Shown: positions 1 through 9,925, counted from the first letter of the stretch. The stretch: DNA of 64,000 bases from Neobacillus endophyticus (GCF_013248975.1 NZ_JABRWH010000001.1:3306001-3370000); one strand, 5' to 3'. Numbers and translations: made by a program. Notes: generated by a model not told the origin, from the letters alone.

Positions 1-1448
1 GCTGATTCGTCTTTAAATCTAAAAATTGGCAAACTTCTTTCACATATTCATCCTTTGGGTAGGTTTTATACAACAGGCTGGATAAGCGAATGGGATCCCC
101 GAAAAAATAGCGTTCATACTGTGTTTGCCGGGTACCGAACGAACTCATGGTTAAATCCCATGCCAGCCGAAATAGTTTCACCCGATCCACCGCATTAATT
201 CTTGCACCTTGCATGTACTTTTCAAGAGCTGTCCCTATATCAGATTGAAAGTCTTCCTCAGTGGGAAGCGATACCATTCCACTTGCACCCATTAATTGAA
301 TGATTTCACTGAATCTCGGGTAAATCTTTGGAAAGATATTGGTGGCAACCTGAAGTGGTATTAGACTAGGCCGTAATGTACCCCATTCATCGAATTGGGC
401 ATCTGCCTCTGATTTTTCTAACAATGCCTTCATCGTTTCAAGACCAATAATGATCTCAGACAGTTTTTCCTGAATATGCTGATAGTCACCTATATTGATC
501 GTATCAGCTATAGTTTGAGCAATTCCGAGAAGGAATTCCGTTTTAACAATCTGTCTGATGATTACCTGATGTGTGGCAAAATGATGAAAAGAGTTCTGAA
601 GCATAAAATCATGGGCAGCTTCGGGATTATTATAGAAAAAAACCCGTTCCCATGGGACAAAAACATCATTAAAAACTAATATCGTATCCATTTCTTCATA
701 CCGAGAACTTAAGGGATAATCAAACGCAGAGTCTCCGCTTACAAATGATTCACGGCAAATAAACTTTAATCCTTCCGTATCAGACGGTAATGAAAAAGCG
801 AAGGCTTCTGCCTCATCCAACACTCCGCCAGCAGAGTAAACCAGTACTTCATCGGTTAATCCACCTTGTGTTGCCAAAAGTCTTGCCCCTTTAATAAAGA
901 TGCCTTTACTGTTTTGATTAACAACCCTTGCGGAAATTGGTTCATTTGATAGATTTAACAGTAATTGTGATCGATTTACCTGAGGGGAAATAAACGTATG
1001 CGTAAAGGAGAGGTCATGTTTTTTTGCCCTTTCATAAAGTGCCAGAATATTTTCTGGAAAACAATTTTCTCTGCCGATTAACAGATTCCGAGAGGAGGCA
1101 AATGCCATGATGGTGGAATTCATATAATCTGGACTCCTGCCCATCATCCCATGAGTATGCCTCGCCCAATGCTCGATCATGATTCTACGCATTTTTATAT
1201 CTTCTTTTGTTTTGGGCTGCAGATAAGAAAGTCCGATCGGTTCACCTGATTCCGGTGATGGGAAGGTTAGTTTGTTGGCAAAACATGGGTCAACTTGCAA
1301 ATCATATAAAGATGCTTTACTTTTCAAAATTCCTTTAAAGGCAGGATGTTCAGATTTTTTTCCTTCTACCTTTTTTCCTTGCAGCCAAATATCCGTATTT
1401 AACTGATCAATTCGATCTATAAATTCCTTTCCGGTAATGGCCCCCATA
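1..1448 (-). CDS. hpaB: 4-hydroxyphenylacetate 3-monooxygenase oxygenase subunit (HpaB/YoaI-type), 3' end cut by window edge
   Basis: The minus strand is open from an ATG at 1448 to the window edge, about 482 codons, close to the full length of the FADH2-dependent HpaB oxygenase family. The N-terminus (MGAITGKEFIDRIDQ) matches the usual start of this family, and a GAAGGAG ribosome site sits about 8 bases upstream. Recognisable family segments include RRIMIEHWARHTHGMMGRSP near residues 85-104 and the later FNDVFVPWERVF stretch. The family is in the acyl-CoA dehydrogenase fold and hydroxylates phenolic acids with FADH2 delivered by a separate reductase; no reductase is visible here. The gene appears intact and monocistronic as far as can be seen. 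The stop codon lies just outside the window. Substrate is inferred from family only. Confidence 0.88.
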
Positions 1449-1576
1449 ATAACCACTCCTTCATTTTTAGAGCTTCTCCAAAAAAGTGAATAAGCTTAGC
1501 TAGTTTTAGTTTATTGGCAAGGAAGTTGTCCCGTTCTACTCTTTTTATAGACAAACAAAAAATGGGTCAAACAAGC

Positions 1577-1613
1577 AAAAGCCGTCCCCTAAAAAAAGAT
1601 GGGGACGGCTTTA
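1577..1613. terminator. Rho-independent terminator
   Basis: A 12-bp perfect stem (AAAGCCGTCCCC / GGGGACGGCTTT) with an A-rich loop lies downstream of the S53 protease gene. The T-run is better on the plus strand, but minus-strand reading also ends in TTTTG, so it may work for the protease transcript or in both directions. Confidence 0.7.
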
Positions 1614-1624
1614 TTATTTTATTT

Positions 1625-1700
1625 GGCTATATATTAAAGAACAGTGTTGATTGAAGCGAAGTGCCTGGATCGGATATCCACAGCCAAGTTTAACCGAGCC
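1625..1700. repeat. Short copy of a terminal-inverted-repeat element
   Basis: The left end (GGCTATATATTAAAGAACAG then TGTTGAT) and the reverse complement of the right end (GGCTCGGTTAAAC then GGCTGTGGAT) are related. The same ends occur at 37012-37125 and 55240-55330. The interior is short and differs, as in internally deleted copies. It ends three bases before the stop codon of the S53 protease. Confidence 0.5.
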
Positions 1701-1702
1701 TT

Positions 1703-3625
1703 TTATTTAAATTTGGATGCAAGTGCCGCTACATCCGGTGTACCAAGTCCTGTAGCCTGATTATAAACTGTTCCTGGTGTTCCACTGTAAAAACCATTAT
1801 CGTTCGTTGCACCTACAGTGTTCAAAGGATGGAATGGTGAGTCCTTTTGTATCGCATAGCGATAAATTTGCGAGTTCCAGAAGCCAGCTTGTGTTTGGTT
1901 CGCACTGTTAATTAATGCTGAAAGACCACATAATTGTGGTGATACAAAGGAAGTTCCTCCATATACTGCATAACCAGAATTGGAGCCAGGATCAGCTGGA
2001 TCGCTAAACCAAACTTTGTATCCAGTGTAAGGGTCGGCATTCATAGAGAGATCAGGCATATTTCTTCCAGTTCCTGCTCCAGAAACGATCGTAGGAGAAG
2101 AATCTCGAGTGAGTGAAGACTGGTCGGCATTAGGAGTCCATTGCTTAACGGCAATATACGAGTTCACACCTGGTACACCAAGTTGATAAGACGGTGTTTT
2201 GAAAAATTGGCTAAAGCCGCCACCGCCGCCGACAAGATATCTGTCGCCCCAGCCAGTCGGGTCATTTAATCCTCTTGCATCAAAATATTTGTAAAGATAA
2301 TCCCATCCCCATGCACGCTCGTGATCGTTATTCACATCCACATTATAAGTGGAAGAGTGGAAGTGGAATGGAAGTGTCGTACCGCCAGCAGCTGTTATAT
2401 ATGGGCTGTCTGCAGGGTTATCGACAGATAAGGAAGCTGCATTGGCTATTCCAGAAGTTAAGCCGAACTCCCTCGCAGCATCATATGCTCCTTCATCCCC
2501 TGCCGCAGCAAACATGGAGATTCCTTGTGCGGCAGCCTGCATAAACAATTGGTTAAACACTTCAGCATACATAGGGGTTTCCTGTTGCTGCTGAATGAAG
2601 AAATTGATGGCGGGCTCACTTTCACCCCAGCTAACAGAGATTTGCTGGGCTTTATTGTCATTAATCGCTTTGGCAAAGGCATCAGTGAATCCTGTATCAG
2701 AGTTAGGCCCTACATAAACATTAATATCTGCTTGAGGAGCCAATGCACCAGATTGCTCCACATCTAAAGTAGTTTCATCATATCCATCCCATCCTGAACC
2801 GCCATCCACATTTGTTTTGGTGATTCTATTTTTCTTATATGCAATACCGGATTTGTCCCAAAATTGATAGGCGTCCTCAAGGTTTAAGTCAGCAAGCGTG
2901 ACAATTCCAATCGTTTGGCCGCTGCCATCTGCTCCCTTGTCATATAGCGGTTGAACATTGTATTGCTTGATTAAGTCTGATGGCATAAGACTTAGTGGAC
3001 CTGTTGGTGTATTTCCGTTTTCGTTTAATGAAACAGGCTGTTTCACTGCATGTGAAGTGAAATTGGAATAGTTTGTTAATCCTAAAACACAAAGGATATC
3101 ATTCCCAAAGTTTGCAGGTACACTCGGTCTTTCACTTGTTCCGTGGAAACTCTTTCCATTATAATTTTCCTTTTTTAACTTAACAGAGAAGGCTTTATTA
3201 AATTGGTCTGCGGTTCCGGTAGCTGTAATGATGAGGTTATTAGGATATACAGAGGTGGTAATACCGAAAGATTGTAGGTATGCAGTTGCTTTATTAATAG
3301 ATTCAGGGTTGGCTCCAAAGCTATTCTTAAATTGGTCTACCGAAAGATAGTTACGATAGTTTTTATTTCCAGGTGTAGTCGTATCATTTATGTAGTTTGC
3401 CAGTTGATTTTTGTTTGTAATTTTCATAACAATGTCTACTGTGACAACCGTATTTCCTGGCAGGTCGCCAAATACGCTTGCATTCTGTAAAACTTGTGGA
3501 TTTTCTCCTTGCTGAACAGTAACTTGCTGTGGAGATGCGGCAGAAGTGATCGAGGGCACAGCTGTGAGTAGAATCATTGATGAAATGGTAGATACGGTAG
3601 AGACTTTTTTCCAGAAATTTTTCAT
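1703..3625 (-). CDS. Secreted S53 family serine-carboxyl peptidase (sedolisin/kumamolisin type)
   Basis: This 640-residue protein has a Sec signal peptide (residues 1-30, ending SITSAAS). A pro-kumamolisin activation domain follows (about 35-190) and then the S53 catalytic domain. The catalytic Glu/Asp pair is visible as ETTLD (E284, D288) and the nucleophile as GGTSFVSPQ (S559), the family Ser-Glu-Asp arrangement. The C-terminal GLGTPDVAAL resembles the family calcium site. Enzymes of this family are acid-active endopeptidases released after autocatalytic loss of the propeptide. The ATG at 3625 has AGAAGGGG upstream. The gene stands alone, with a terminator on each side. Function as an extracellular scavenging protease is inferred. 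Confidence 0.92.
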   Translation of the reverse strand: MKNFWKKVSTVSTISSMILLTAVPSITSAASPQQVTVQQGENPQVLQNASVFGDLPGNTVVTVDIVMKITNKNQLANYINDTTTPGNKNYRNYLSVDQFKNSFGANPESINKATAYLQSFGITTSVYPNNLIITATGTADQFNKAFSVKLKKENYNGKSFHGTSERPSVPANFGNDILCVLGLTNYSNFTSHAVKQPVSLNENGNTPTGPLSLMPSDLIKQYNVQPLYDKGADGSGQTIGIVTLADLNLEDAYQFWDKSGIAYKKNRITKTNVDGGSGWDGYDETTLDVEQSGALAPQADINVYVGPNSDTGFTDAFAKAINDNKAQQISVSWGESEPAINFFIQQQQETPMYAEVFNQLFMQAAAQGISMFAAAGDEGAYDAAREFGLTSGIANAASLSVDNPADSPYITAAGGTTLPFHFHSSTYNVDVNNDHERAWGWDYLYKYFDARGLNDPTGWGDRYLVGGGGGFSQFFKTPSYQLGVPGVNSYIAVKQWTPNADQSSLTRDSSPTIVSGAGTGRNMPDLSMNADPYTGYKVWFSDPADPGSNSGYAVYGGTSFVSPQLCGLSALINSANQTQAGFWNSQIYRYAIQKDSPFHPLNTVGATNDNGFYSGTPGTVYNQATGLGTPDVAALASKFK

Positions 3626-3653
3626 CCATTCCCCTTCTTTCTATATAGTTAGG

Positions 3654-3671
3654 CGTACGAAGTACTTGTAC
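3654..3671. promoter_or_regulatory. Triple GTAC motif upstream of the protease gene
   Basis: Three GTAC tetramers in 17 bases (GTACGAAGTACTTGTAC) lie about 30 bases before the protease start. The symmetry suggests a regulator site, but no regulator is recognised, so this is tentative. Confidence 0.3.
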
Positions 3672-3761
3672 AAATTAATTATTAAATATTTGTAAATTAA
3701 TAACAATATAAAACATTCGTGTTATTTTGACTTTATTTTTAGAAATATTCTTTTTCAATGA

Positions 3762-3819
3762 AAAAGGTTTTCTGCTAATTCGTTTTTTTAAAACAAACAA
3801 ATTAGGCAGAAAACCTTTT
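3762..3819. terminator. Bidirectional hairpin terminator
   Basis: Long arms (AAAAGGTTTTCTGCTAATT and its near complement ending GCAGAAAACCTTTT) surround an A/T-rich loop downstream of the DUF347 gene. T-rich flanks occur on both strands. Confidence 0.75.
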
Positions 3820-3834
3820 ATAGAATGTGATAAA

Positions 3835-4644
3835 TTAAGCATCCGTTCGTGAATTTAGAACAACTGGATCGGCTTGGATATCTTTTCGCGTAATAGATAA
3901 GTAACCAACTAAGATTATGATGAAAATCGTTAGGATCAAGCTGACTGGTCCCTCACCAAGTCCAACACCGCCGTGGCTTTTTGAAGCAGAGATCCAGTCT
4001 GAGAAAGAAGCGCCGACAGGGCGTGTCATGATATAAGCAAACCAAAACGCAAAAATTTTATTGAAACCAAGCAGCCATGAGCCGATTGCAGGAACTAATA
4101 GTATAATCGTAAACAGTATGCCTGAAGCGAAATAACCCAAATGCATAGTAGAGGCAGTCATATCACCTGCTGCAGTGCCAAGTGCAAATGTTCCAAGAAC
4201 CGTACACCAGTAAAAGATTTCGCGGCGAATTGTATGGATACTGTGAATGGAAAGAGTCTTTTCAGAAGCAAACCAGATGGCCAAGACAATGGCCAACACA
4301 GCTGCAAAAAATAGGGTAGATACGAGATACGTTATTCCTAATACGACATGCACGATATCAGCAGCCATTGTTCCAAAGATACTGACCATAACTACGACAA
4401 GCCAATAGATCCATGGTACATATTTACGTGCAAAGAACTGTATGAGGATAGAGGCTGCAAGTACTAGTCCCGCTATAGCTACAGCTAGAATGGGATTCAT
4501 ATTCTTCACCAAGTAATCAGAGAATACTTCCCCCATCCCTGTAGTCAACACTTTGGTCAGCCAAAAGAAAATCGTTATCTCAGGAACTTTCGTAAGAATT
4601 TGTCTTGCAATGTTATTTCGATTAACAGATAATGGCGTTTTCAT
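3835..4644 (-). CDS. DUF347-repeat (COG4705) integral membrane protein
   Basis: A 269-residue polytopic membrane protein with about eight hydrophobic segments. Two DUF347-type repeats are visible. One opens with KVPEITIFFWLTKVLTTGMG and continues EVFSDYL; the other carries GTAAGDMTAST and later IMTRPVGASFSDW. Members of this family are described only as predicted membrane-anchored proteins, and transport activity is a guess. The start ATG at 4644 has a TCCTCC-complement (GGAGGA) ribosome site a few bases upstream. The gene is monocistronic, ends in a strong hairpin, and is divergent from the GT39 gene. The family is well supported; the function is unknown. Confidence 0.8.
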   Translation of the reverse strand: MKTPLSVNRNNIARQILTKVPEITIFFWLTKVLTTGMGEVFSDYLVKNMNPILAVAIAGLVLAASILIQFFARKYVPWIYWLVVVMVSIFGTMAADIVHVVLGITYLVSTLFFAAVLAIVLAIWFASEKTLSIHSIHTIRREIFYWCTVLGTFALGTAAGDMTASTMHLGYFASGILFTIILLVPAIGSWLLGFNKIFAFWFAYIMTRPVGASFSDWISASKSHGGVGLGEGPVSLILTIFIIILVGYLSITRKDIQADPVVLNSRTDA

Positions 4645-4903
4645 ATATCATTTATTTCCTCCGTTTATATAGATGCTATATTAAAATGCATGTCATTCTG
4701 ATAGATGATTTCAGGCAAAATTTCCGCCATTTCCAAATGTATCATTAAAAGCTAAAAATGTTCTTAATTTAAGGGATATTTAAGAATTTTATAAGCTATT
4801 TTTTAGAATTAAAAGTAATGATATAGTCTATAGTTTATGATAGATATACTAACAGCCATTAATCTAAACGATTTATTATAAAATAAGGAGTGAAAGTTTT
4901 TCG

Positions 4904-6913
4904 ATGAATAAAGGAAATAGAAGATTCAATTGGCATCACCTAGGCCTCGCTCTCATACTAATACTCTCAGTCATTCTTAATTTTTATAAGTTAGGGCAGG
5001 AGGGGATAGGTAACACGTACTACTCCGCTGCAGTAAAAAGTATGCTGGATAGCTGGCACAATTTCTTCTTTAATTCTTTTGATCCAAAAGGATTTATCAC
5101 CATAGATAAGCCCCCGGTTGATTTCTGGTTCCAAGCGCTTAGTGCATATATATTCGGGTTTAAGGGGTGGAGTTTATTTCTTCCGCAAGCTTTGGCTGGT
5201 GTATTCGCTGTTGCCTTACTCTATCATCTTGTAGCCCGTGTTTTTGGAAGAGGGGCCGGATTATTGGCAGCACTGTTTTTGGCTATAACGCCAATAGTTG
5301 TTGCGGCTGATCGGACGAATGAAGTAGATAGTATGTTAATGTTTGTTTCATTGATTGCCACCTGGGCATTAAGCAAAGCAGTCGAGCAAAAGCAATTAAA
5401 ATGGCTGATTATTTCTTTCTTCATCGTAGGTGTCGGCTTTAATATTAAAATGATGGAGGCTTTCCTCGTACTTCCAGCATTCTATCTTTACTATTTGATA
5501 ACACCTAAAATAAGCTGGAAGAAAAAATTTGTACATTTGATGGCAGCCACAGTTGTTCTTTTGACAGTTTCATTATCATGGTCAGTGATTGTTGACAGCA
5601 TTCCATCTGATCAACGCCCTTATGTCGGAAGTACGCAAGATAATTCTATGGTGACATTGGCCATCGGATACAATGGAATCAATCGCTTGCTCGGACAGCA
5701 GCGAGGTGGACAAGGCAATTCCCATTTCGGGGCACAGCAAGGGCAGCAATTTGGCGGCTGGAACAATACAAGCAATGCTTACCGAAATTCAGGGATGAAT
5801 AGCAATAATAGAATGGATCGAATGATAAACAGTGGTGGTTCTCAGTTTATGAGAGCAAGGATGAATAATGGGGGAAACAGCTTTTCAGGTTATGGACAAA
5901 CAGGTAACCCTGGTCCACTAAGGCTGCTGACAACTCCGGAACTGGATGGACAGTTGAGCTGGCTTTTGCCTGGAGATTTAATAGCGATCATTTCACTGTT
6001 ATGGGGCACTTCCATTCGTACTGCTCCTGATCGAAAACGGCAGACAGTGATCTTATGGGCAGTTTGGGTATTGACGATGCTTGTTTTCTTTAGCGTGGCC
6101 AAAAGGTTCAGCAGTTATTATATGGTGATGATGGCTCCTGGTATCGCTGCTTTAGCCGGGGCAGGATTCAAACAAATGTGGTGTCAATGGCGTGAACAAG
6201 GTAAGGTGGAAAAATGGTTCCTGCCTATTGCATTATTGGGAACTGTGTTTTTTGAAATTTCGATTGTTTGGAAGTATCCAGCATGGCGCGGACCTCTTTC
6301 CATTGGAATTGGATTACTTGCCATACTAGCATTATTTTGTTTGCTGTTAAATAAAACAATGGTTAAGAAAAGCATTTCAATCCTTGCTGCTATCATGGGG
6401 GTTTGTGCTTTAGTGGCAGCACCTTCGGCTTGGGCTATGACACCAATTGAATATGGAGGATCTGTAACAAAACCATTTGCTGGTCCTGAACTGCAAAATC
6501 AGCATGGTAGAGATGAAGTGTCTGTTAATTCTAGGCTTGAAAATTATTTAAAAGCTAATTATCACAATGGAACTTATCTTGTGGCCACTTTAAATGCCAC
6601 ATCAGCGGCCCCTATTATTCTTGACACTGGATTGCCGGTCATGGCGATGGGAGGATTTATGGGGAATGACCCAGCCTTATCAGTCGAAAAGCTGCAAAAG
6701 TTGGTGAACGAAGGTCAAATTCGTTATTTCCTTATTCAAGGAAGGTCATTTGGCGGCCAACAGTCAGAAGTTCTTAATTGGATTAAAAACAACTGTACAG
6801 TTGTACCAACAAACAAATGGCAAAACAGTCAATCTGGCCAAGGCCAAGAACGTGGAGGGATGGGATTTAGGAACGCCTCCATGACGCTTTATGAATATAT
6901 GAAAAATAAATAG
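4904..6913 (+). CDS. GT39/ArnT-like glycosyltransferase, YkcB/YycA type
   Basis: A 669-residue polyprenyl-phosphate-dependent membrane glycosyltransferase. The N-terminus has a membrane segment followed by the first-loop signature YYSAAVKSMLDSWHNF and the DKPPVDFW motif typical of the PMT/ArnT superfamily. Around ten further hydrophobic helices follow. A Gly/Asn/Gln-rich, low-complexity segment (residues about 262-338) sits between membrane helices and is predicted extracytoplasmic. The C-terminal soluble part resembles the YkcB tail. YkcB/YycA relatives decorate cell-surface polymers with sugars from lipid carriers; the acceptor is not known here. The start at 4904 has AAGGAG upstream, and a terminator follows at 6925. 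Confidence 0.88.
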   Translation: MNKGNRRFNWHHLGLALILILSVILNFYKLGQEGIGNTYYSAAVKSMLDSWHNFFFNSFDPKGFITIDKPPVDFWFQALSAYIFGFKGWSLFLPQALAGVFAVALLYHLVARVFGRGAGLLAALFLAITPIVVAADRTNEVDSMLMFVSLIATWALSKAVEQKQLKWLIISFFIVGVGFNIKMMEAFLVLPAFYLYYLITPKISWKKKFVHLMAATVVLLTVSLSWSVIVDSIPSDQRPYVGSTQDNSMVTLAIGYNGINRLLGQQRGGQGNSHFGAQQGQQFGGWNNTSNAYRNSGMNSNNRMDRMINSGGSQFMRARMNNGGNSFSGYGQTGNPGPLRLLTTPELDGQLSWLLPGDLIAIISLLWGTSIRTAPDRKRQTVILWAVWVLTMLVFFSVAKRFSSYYMVMMAPGIAALAGAGFKQMWCQWREQGKVEKWFLPIALLGTVFFEISIVWKYPAWRGPLSIGIGLLAILALFCLLLNKTMVKKSISILAAIMGVCALVAAPSAWAMTPIEYGGSVTKPFAGPELQNQHGRDEVSVNSRLENYLKANYHNGTYLVATLNATSAAPIILDTGLPVMAMGGFMGNDPALSVEKLQKLVNEGQIRYFLIQGRSFGGQQSEVLNWIKNNCTVVPTNKWQNSQSGQGQERGGMGFRNASMTLYEYMKNK

Positions 6914-6924
6914 TAAAATGCCAG

Positions 6925-6962
6925 GAGACAGGGAATAATATGTAACCCCTGTCTCTTTTTTT
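6925..6962 (+). terminator. Rho-independent terminator after GT39 gene
   Basis: The stem GAGACAGGG/CCCTGTCTC is followed by a run of eight or more T residues, 12 bases after the stop codon. Confidence 0.88.
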
Positions 6963-7197
6963 AGCCGATAGGAAAGTATCCCTTTTCTATCAGGCATAAG
7001 AGCAATAAGGAATGCTTCGTGAGCATTAGCTTCACAGTCGAAAAGCTGTGCTTTTCGGAGAACTACGCCTTAACGGGCTCGGCAGTCGGCGTGTTTTCTT
7101 TATCAGGAAAGTAAGTATAGATTTTAATTTTGAAAATTATCTAGCTCCGGCACTTTTCTTATCACAGAGTTTCAAATATTTAGGAGATGAATTTGAA

Positions 7198-8160
7198 GTG
7201 AAACAGAGTTTGATTTTTAGACTAGCTTCTCTCTCTATTTGTGGCGCACTAATTTTATTAAAAACATCAGAAATTTCAGGTCAAAATCAAGCCAGCCATG
7301 CTGAACTTTCTAAGAAACAGCCCATTGCTTCGGAAATCAAAGTCGTAGCCCATCGCGGGGCATCGGCATATGGACCAGAAAATTCCTTGGCCACCTTTAA
7401 CCAGGCCATTAGGATGGGAGCCGATTATATCGAACTGGATTTACAGATGACAAATGACAAACATCTCATCGTGATGCATGATGAATCCCTGAAAAGGACG
7501 ACAAATGTAAAGAGAAAATATCCTCTCCGTTCACCATGGCTTGTTAGAGATTTTAGACTGCAAGAGATCAAAACTCTTGATGCAGGTTCATGGTTTAATC
7601 ATGTATTTAAGAAAAAAGCCCGTAAAGAATACGACCAGCAGCATGTACCAACATTACAGGAAGTCCTTCAGCTTGTTAAACATAAAGGAAATGGCAAGGT
7701 AGGGCTTTTTATTGAATTAAAGGAACCGAATCTAAATTCGGGAATGGAAGAGAAATTGGTCAATATTTTAAGGGGAAATGAAATGTTGAACCAAAAAAAT
7801 CTTATTTTTGGCTCTTTGAGTGAGCCAAGCCTTCGGAAGTTAAAAGCATTAGTTCCGCAATTAAATATCATCCAACTATATTCGAAAGGTATGCTGGAAT
7901 GTATAAATGTAAAAAAAGAATTTAAGAGGATCTCAGATTATGCAAACGGGGTAGGTCCGGGAATGGAAGTAGTTACCCCTGATTTAATCCATGCTGCCCA
8001 TCAAAACGGTCTTTTTATTGAGCCGTGGACTGTGAATAAAGATAAAGACATGGTGAAGCTCCTTTCAATGGGGGTTGATGGAGAAATCACAAATAAACCA
8101 GATCATTTGGCTCTTTTACTTGATCTTTACAAATGCAGTAAAGATCCTAAGTGTACATGA
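7198..8160 (+). CDS. Glycerophosphodiester phosphodiesterase (GDPD family), membrane-anchored or secreted
   Basis: The GDPD barrel is clear: VVAHRGASAYGPENSLATF contains the catalytic HR pair, then ADYIELDLQMT supplies the metal-binding E-x-D, and VMHDESLKRTTN supplies the second His. The C-terminus has EPWTVN and GVDGEITNKPD, as in GlpQ/UgpQ. The enzyme hydrolyses glycerophosphodiesters to glycerol-3-phosphate and an alcohol. The open frame runs back to 7048, but I prefer the GTG at 7198. It has AGGAG 11 bases upstream and gives a 320-residue protein that begins with a hydrophobic signal or anchor (SLIFRLASLSICGALILL). The upstream extension would translate GC-rich, repeat-like DNA. The gene appears to be a single transcription unit. 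Confidence 0.88.
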   Translation: MKQSLIFRLASLSICGALILLKTSEISGQNQASHAELSKKQPIASEIKVVAHRGASAYGPENSLATFNQAIRMGADYIELDLQMTNDKHLIVMHDESLKRTTNVKRKYPLRSPWLVRDFRLQEIKTLDAGSWFNHVFKKKARKEYDQQHVPTLQEVLQLVKHKGNGKVGLFIELKEPNLNSGMEEKLVNILRGNEMLNQKNLIFGSLSEPSLRKLKALVPQLNIIQLYSKGMLECINVKKEFKRISDYANGVGPGMEVVTPDLIHAAHQNGLFIEPWTVNKDKDMVKLLSMGVDGEITNKPDHLALLLDLYKCSKDPKCT

Positions 8161-8299
8161 AACAATGCTCTAAGAATGGACTTACTGATTAAATCGATGG
8201 TTTAAATAAAGGAAAATGTTTAGTATTGAACAAGCTCCTTTTTAAAAAATAATCAAAGTATGTTAAAATAATCAAAAAGATGTAAAAGGTGGGGGAAAT

Positions 8300-8605
8300 A
8301 TGAAGCTAATCGTTTCAAAAAAAGATATGGAATATTTTCTAAACCACTTCTATGAGATTGCAGAATATGATTCACAGGGTAACAAATATTATTTTGTATT
8401 TGAGGACACGATACGTCAGGGAAAATGGACTTTAATGAATTATGAAGCAGAAAGTAAATGGACATTACATGGAAAAGGCTTAAACTATTGTGATGATGGA
8501 GAAAAGGAATTAGTATTAGAAGAGTTAAAAAAGTTTTTATACAAAAATAGGAAATTCATAAATAACGAACTAAGAAAAAATAGTAAATTACTAGTTTCAT
8601 CATGA
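8300..8605 (+). CDS. Small hypothetical protein, 101 aa
   Basis: A hydrophilic, Lys/Glu-rich protein with several aromatic residues (KYYFVFEDTIRQGKW). There is no membrane segment or cysteine motif beyond a single NYCDDGE. It has a good ribosome site (AAGGTGGGGG) and its own terminator, so it is a real gene. I do not recognise the family. Neighbours (GDPD and a deacetylase) give no clear clue. Confidence 0.65.
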   Translation: MKLIVSKKDMEYFLNHFYEIAEYDSQGNKYYFVFEDTIRQGKWTLMNYEAESKWTLHGKGLNYCDDGEKELVLEELKKFLYKNRKFINNELRKNSKLLVSS

Positions 8606-8613
8606 ATGAAAGT

Positions 8614-8640
8614 GCGGAACATTATGTTCCGTTTTTTTTT
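8614..8640 (+). terminator. Rho-independent terminator
   Basis: The stem CGGAAC/GTTCCG with a five-base loop is followed by nine T residues. Confidence 0.88.
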
Positions 8641-8733
8641 ATTAATCTGGTATCAGATGTAATTTATTTATCAATAAAGTTAGTGATGTTATCATTAATA
8701 GAATGATAAATCTTTTTTAGCAGGAGAAATAAA

Positions 8734-9852
8734 ATGCAAAAATTATTCTTGATGGCTTTGATGGCTGTCTTTTTCTTAGCAGGGTGCGGAAATCACTTGA
8801 AAGATCAGAAACAGGCCGTTTCGACAAATACGCATGAAAAAGAACTAGTAAAATTAAAAAATAATAATAAAGTAGAAATACATAATTCAGTTTTTAAACC
8901 AAAGGCAGTCATCACTTCCACTCCCATCACGGTTCAATCGACAACAGCTTCTATTTCAGTATCGCAGATAGCGGGCAATGTCTCTAAGATCCTGTTTCAC
9001 ATCTGGAGGACAGCCGACGGGCCGGCTGCCATGAAAACTTTCTCATCCTCGAACGCTGCAAATCATTTCGCAGTTTCATTGGATACCCGAAGTTTTAAGG
9101 GACAACGCGGGGAATATCAGATTGAAGCTTACAGTGTAGACCAAAAAGGGAAGGAAATCCTGCTTGCCAAATCAGCAGTAACTTTTCCGCAGTATGTACC
9201 ATTCCTTATGTATCATGCGATCGATGAGTACAAAGGGGAAGGTTTGAAGATATTATTCGTCACACCAGCTAATTTCGAAAAGCAAATGATGTATTTAAAA
9301 GAACATGGATACACACCGCTTACATTTGAACACTTTGCCGATATCAATAAGGTTAATAAGCCTATATTTATTACCTTTGATGATGGTATGAAGAACAACA
9401 TGAATACTCTTCCTATTTTTACAAAGGTAGCGGATGATCAGTTTAAACCAGTAGCCACGGAGTTCGTGATTGCCGGGAGGATTGATTCAGGACCTTATTC
9501 ACTTTCTTCGGCTGATATTAAGGAAATGGAAGGTTCAGGCTTCTTCTCCATTCAATCACACACCATGACCCATTCAGATCTAAGGTCAGTAACGAATTAC
9601 GAGCAGGAATTAAATGCTTCAAAGGAAAAAATTGAACAATTAACCGGCAAACCAGTTATGGCTCTTGCTTATCCAATTGGTTATTTTAATGATAAAGTTG
9701 TAGAGGAAACAAAGAAATACTATAAATATGCGGTTACGACTAAAAGTGGAGAATTTGTTGAAAACGGACAGCCAAATGAATTGTACTTAATTCACCGGCT
9801 CTTCATTAAAGGTACCACTACCATGGTTGAGTTTGCGCGATTACTGCCATAA
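8734..9852 (+). CDS. Lipoprotein polysaccharide deacetylase with GBS Bsp-like domain
   Basis: A 372-residue lipoprotein with a signal peptide and lipobox LAGC near residue 18. Residues about 65-150 resemble a GBS Bsp-like repeat domain (ITVQSTTASISVSQIAG, later KGQRGEYQIEAY). The C-terminal half is a NodB-type deacetylase. FLMYHAIDEY opens the fold, TFDDGMKNN gives the catalytic Asp pair, and SHTMTHSDL gives the metal-binding H-x(4)-H motif. ALAYPIGYFND is the later loop. The order resembles PgaB/IcaB-type extracellular N-deacetylases acting on wall or exopolysaccharide. The start has GCAGGAG upstream. A shared terminator separates it from the convergent TPR gene. Confidence 0.88.
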   Translation: MQKLFLMALMAVFFLAGCGNHLKDQKQAVSTNTHEKELVKLKNNNKVEIHNSVFKPKAVITSTPITVQSTTASISVSQIAGNVSKILFHIWRTADGPAAMKTFSSSNAANHFAVSLDTRSFKGQRGEYQIEAYSVDQKGKEILLAKSAVTFPQYVPFLMYHAIDEYKGEGLKILFVTPANFEKQMMYLKEHGYTPLTFEHFADINKVNKPIFITFDDGMKNNMNTLPIFTKVADDQFKPVATEFVIAGRIDSGPYSLSSADIKEMEGSGFFSIQSHTMTHSDLRSVTNYEQELNASKEKIEQLTGKPVMALAYPIGYFNDKVVEETKKYYKYAVTTKSGEFVENGQPNELYLIHRLFIKGTTTMVEFARLLP

Positions 9853-9874
9853 AAAACAAGCATAACATGAAAAG

Positions 9875-9913
9875 GCACCATTTCCAGGGCAGTTCTCCCC
9901 TTAGAAATGGTGC
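9875..9913. terminator. Bidirectional terminator between convergent genes
   Basis: The arms GCACCATTTC/GAAATGGTGC flank an 19-base loop. T-rich sequence follows on the plus side and AAAA precedes on the left, giving T-runs in both directions. Confidence 0.75.
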
Positions 9914-9925
9914 TTAATTTGTTTT

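Noticed and set aside
7048..7197. N-terminal extension of the GDPD frame and a GC-rich, repeat-like segment near 6995-7110
   Set aside because: The extension has no ribosome site and translates sequence unlike the family. The segment recalls dispersed Bacillus DNA, but there is no second copy in the window to support a repeat call.
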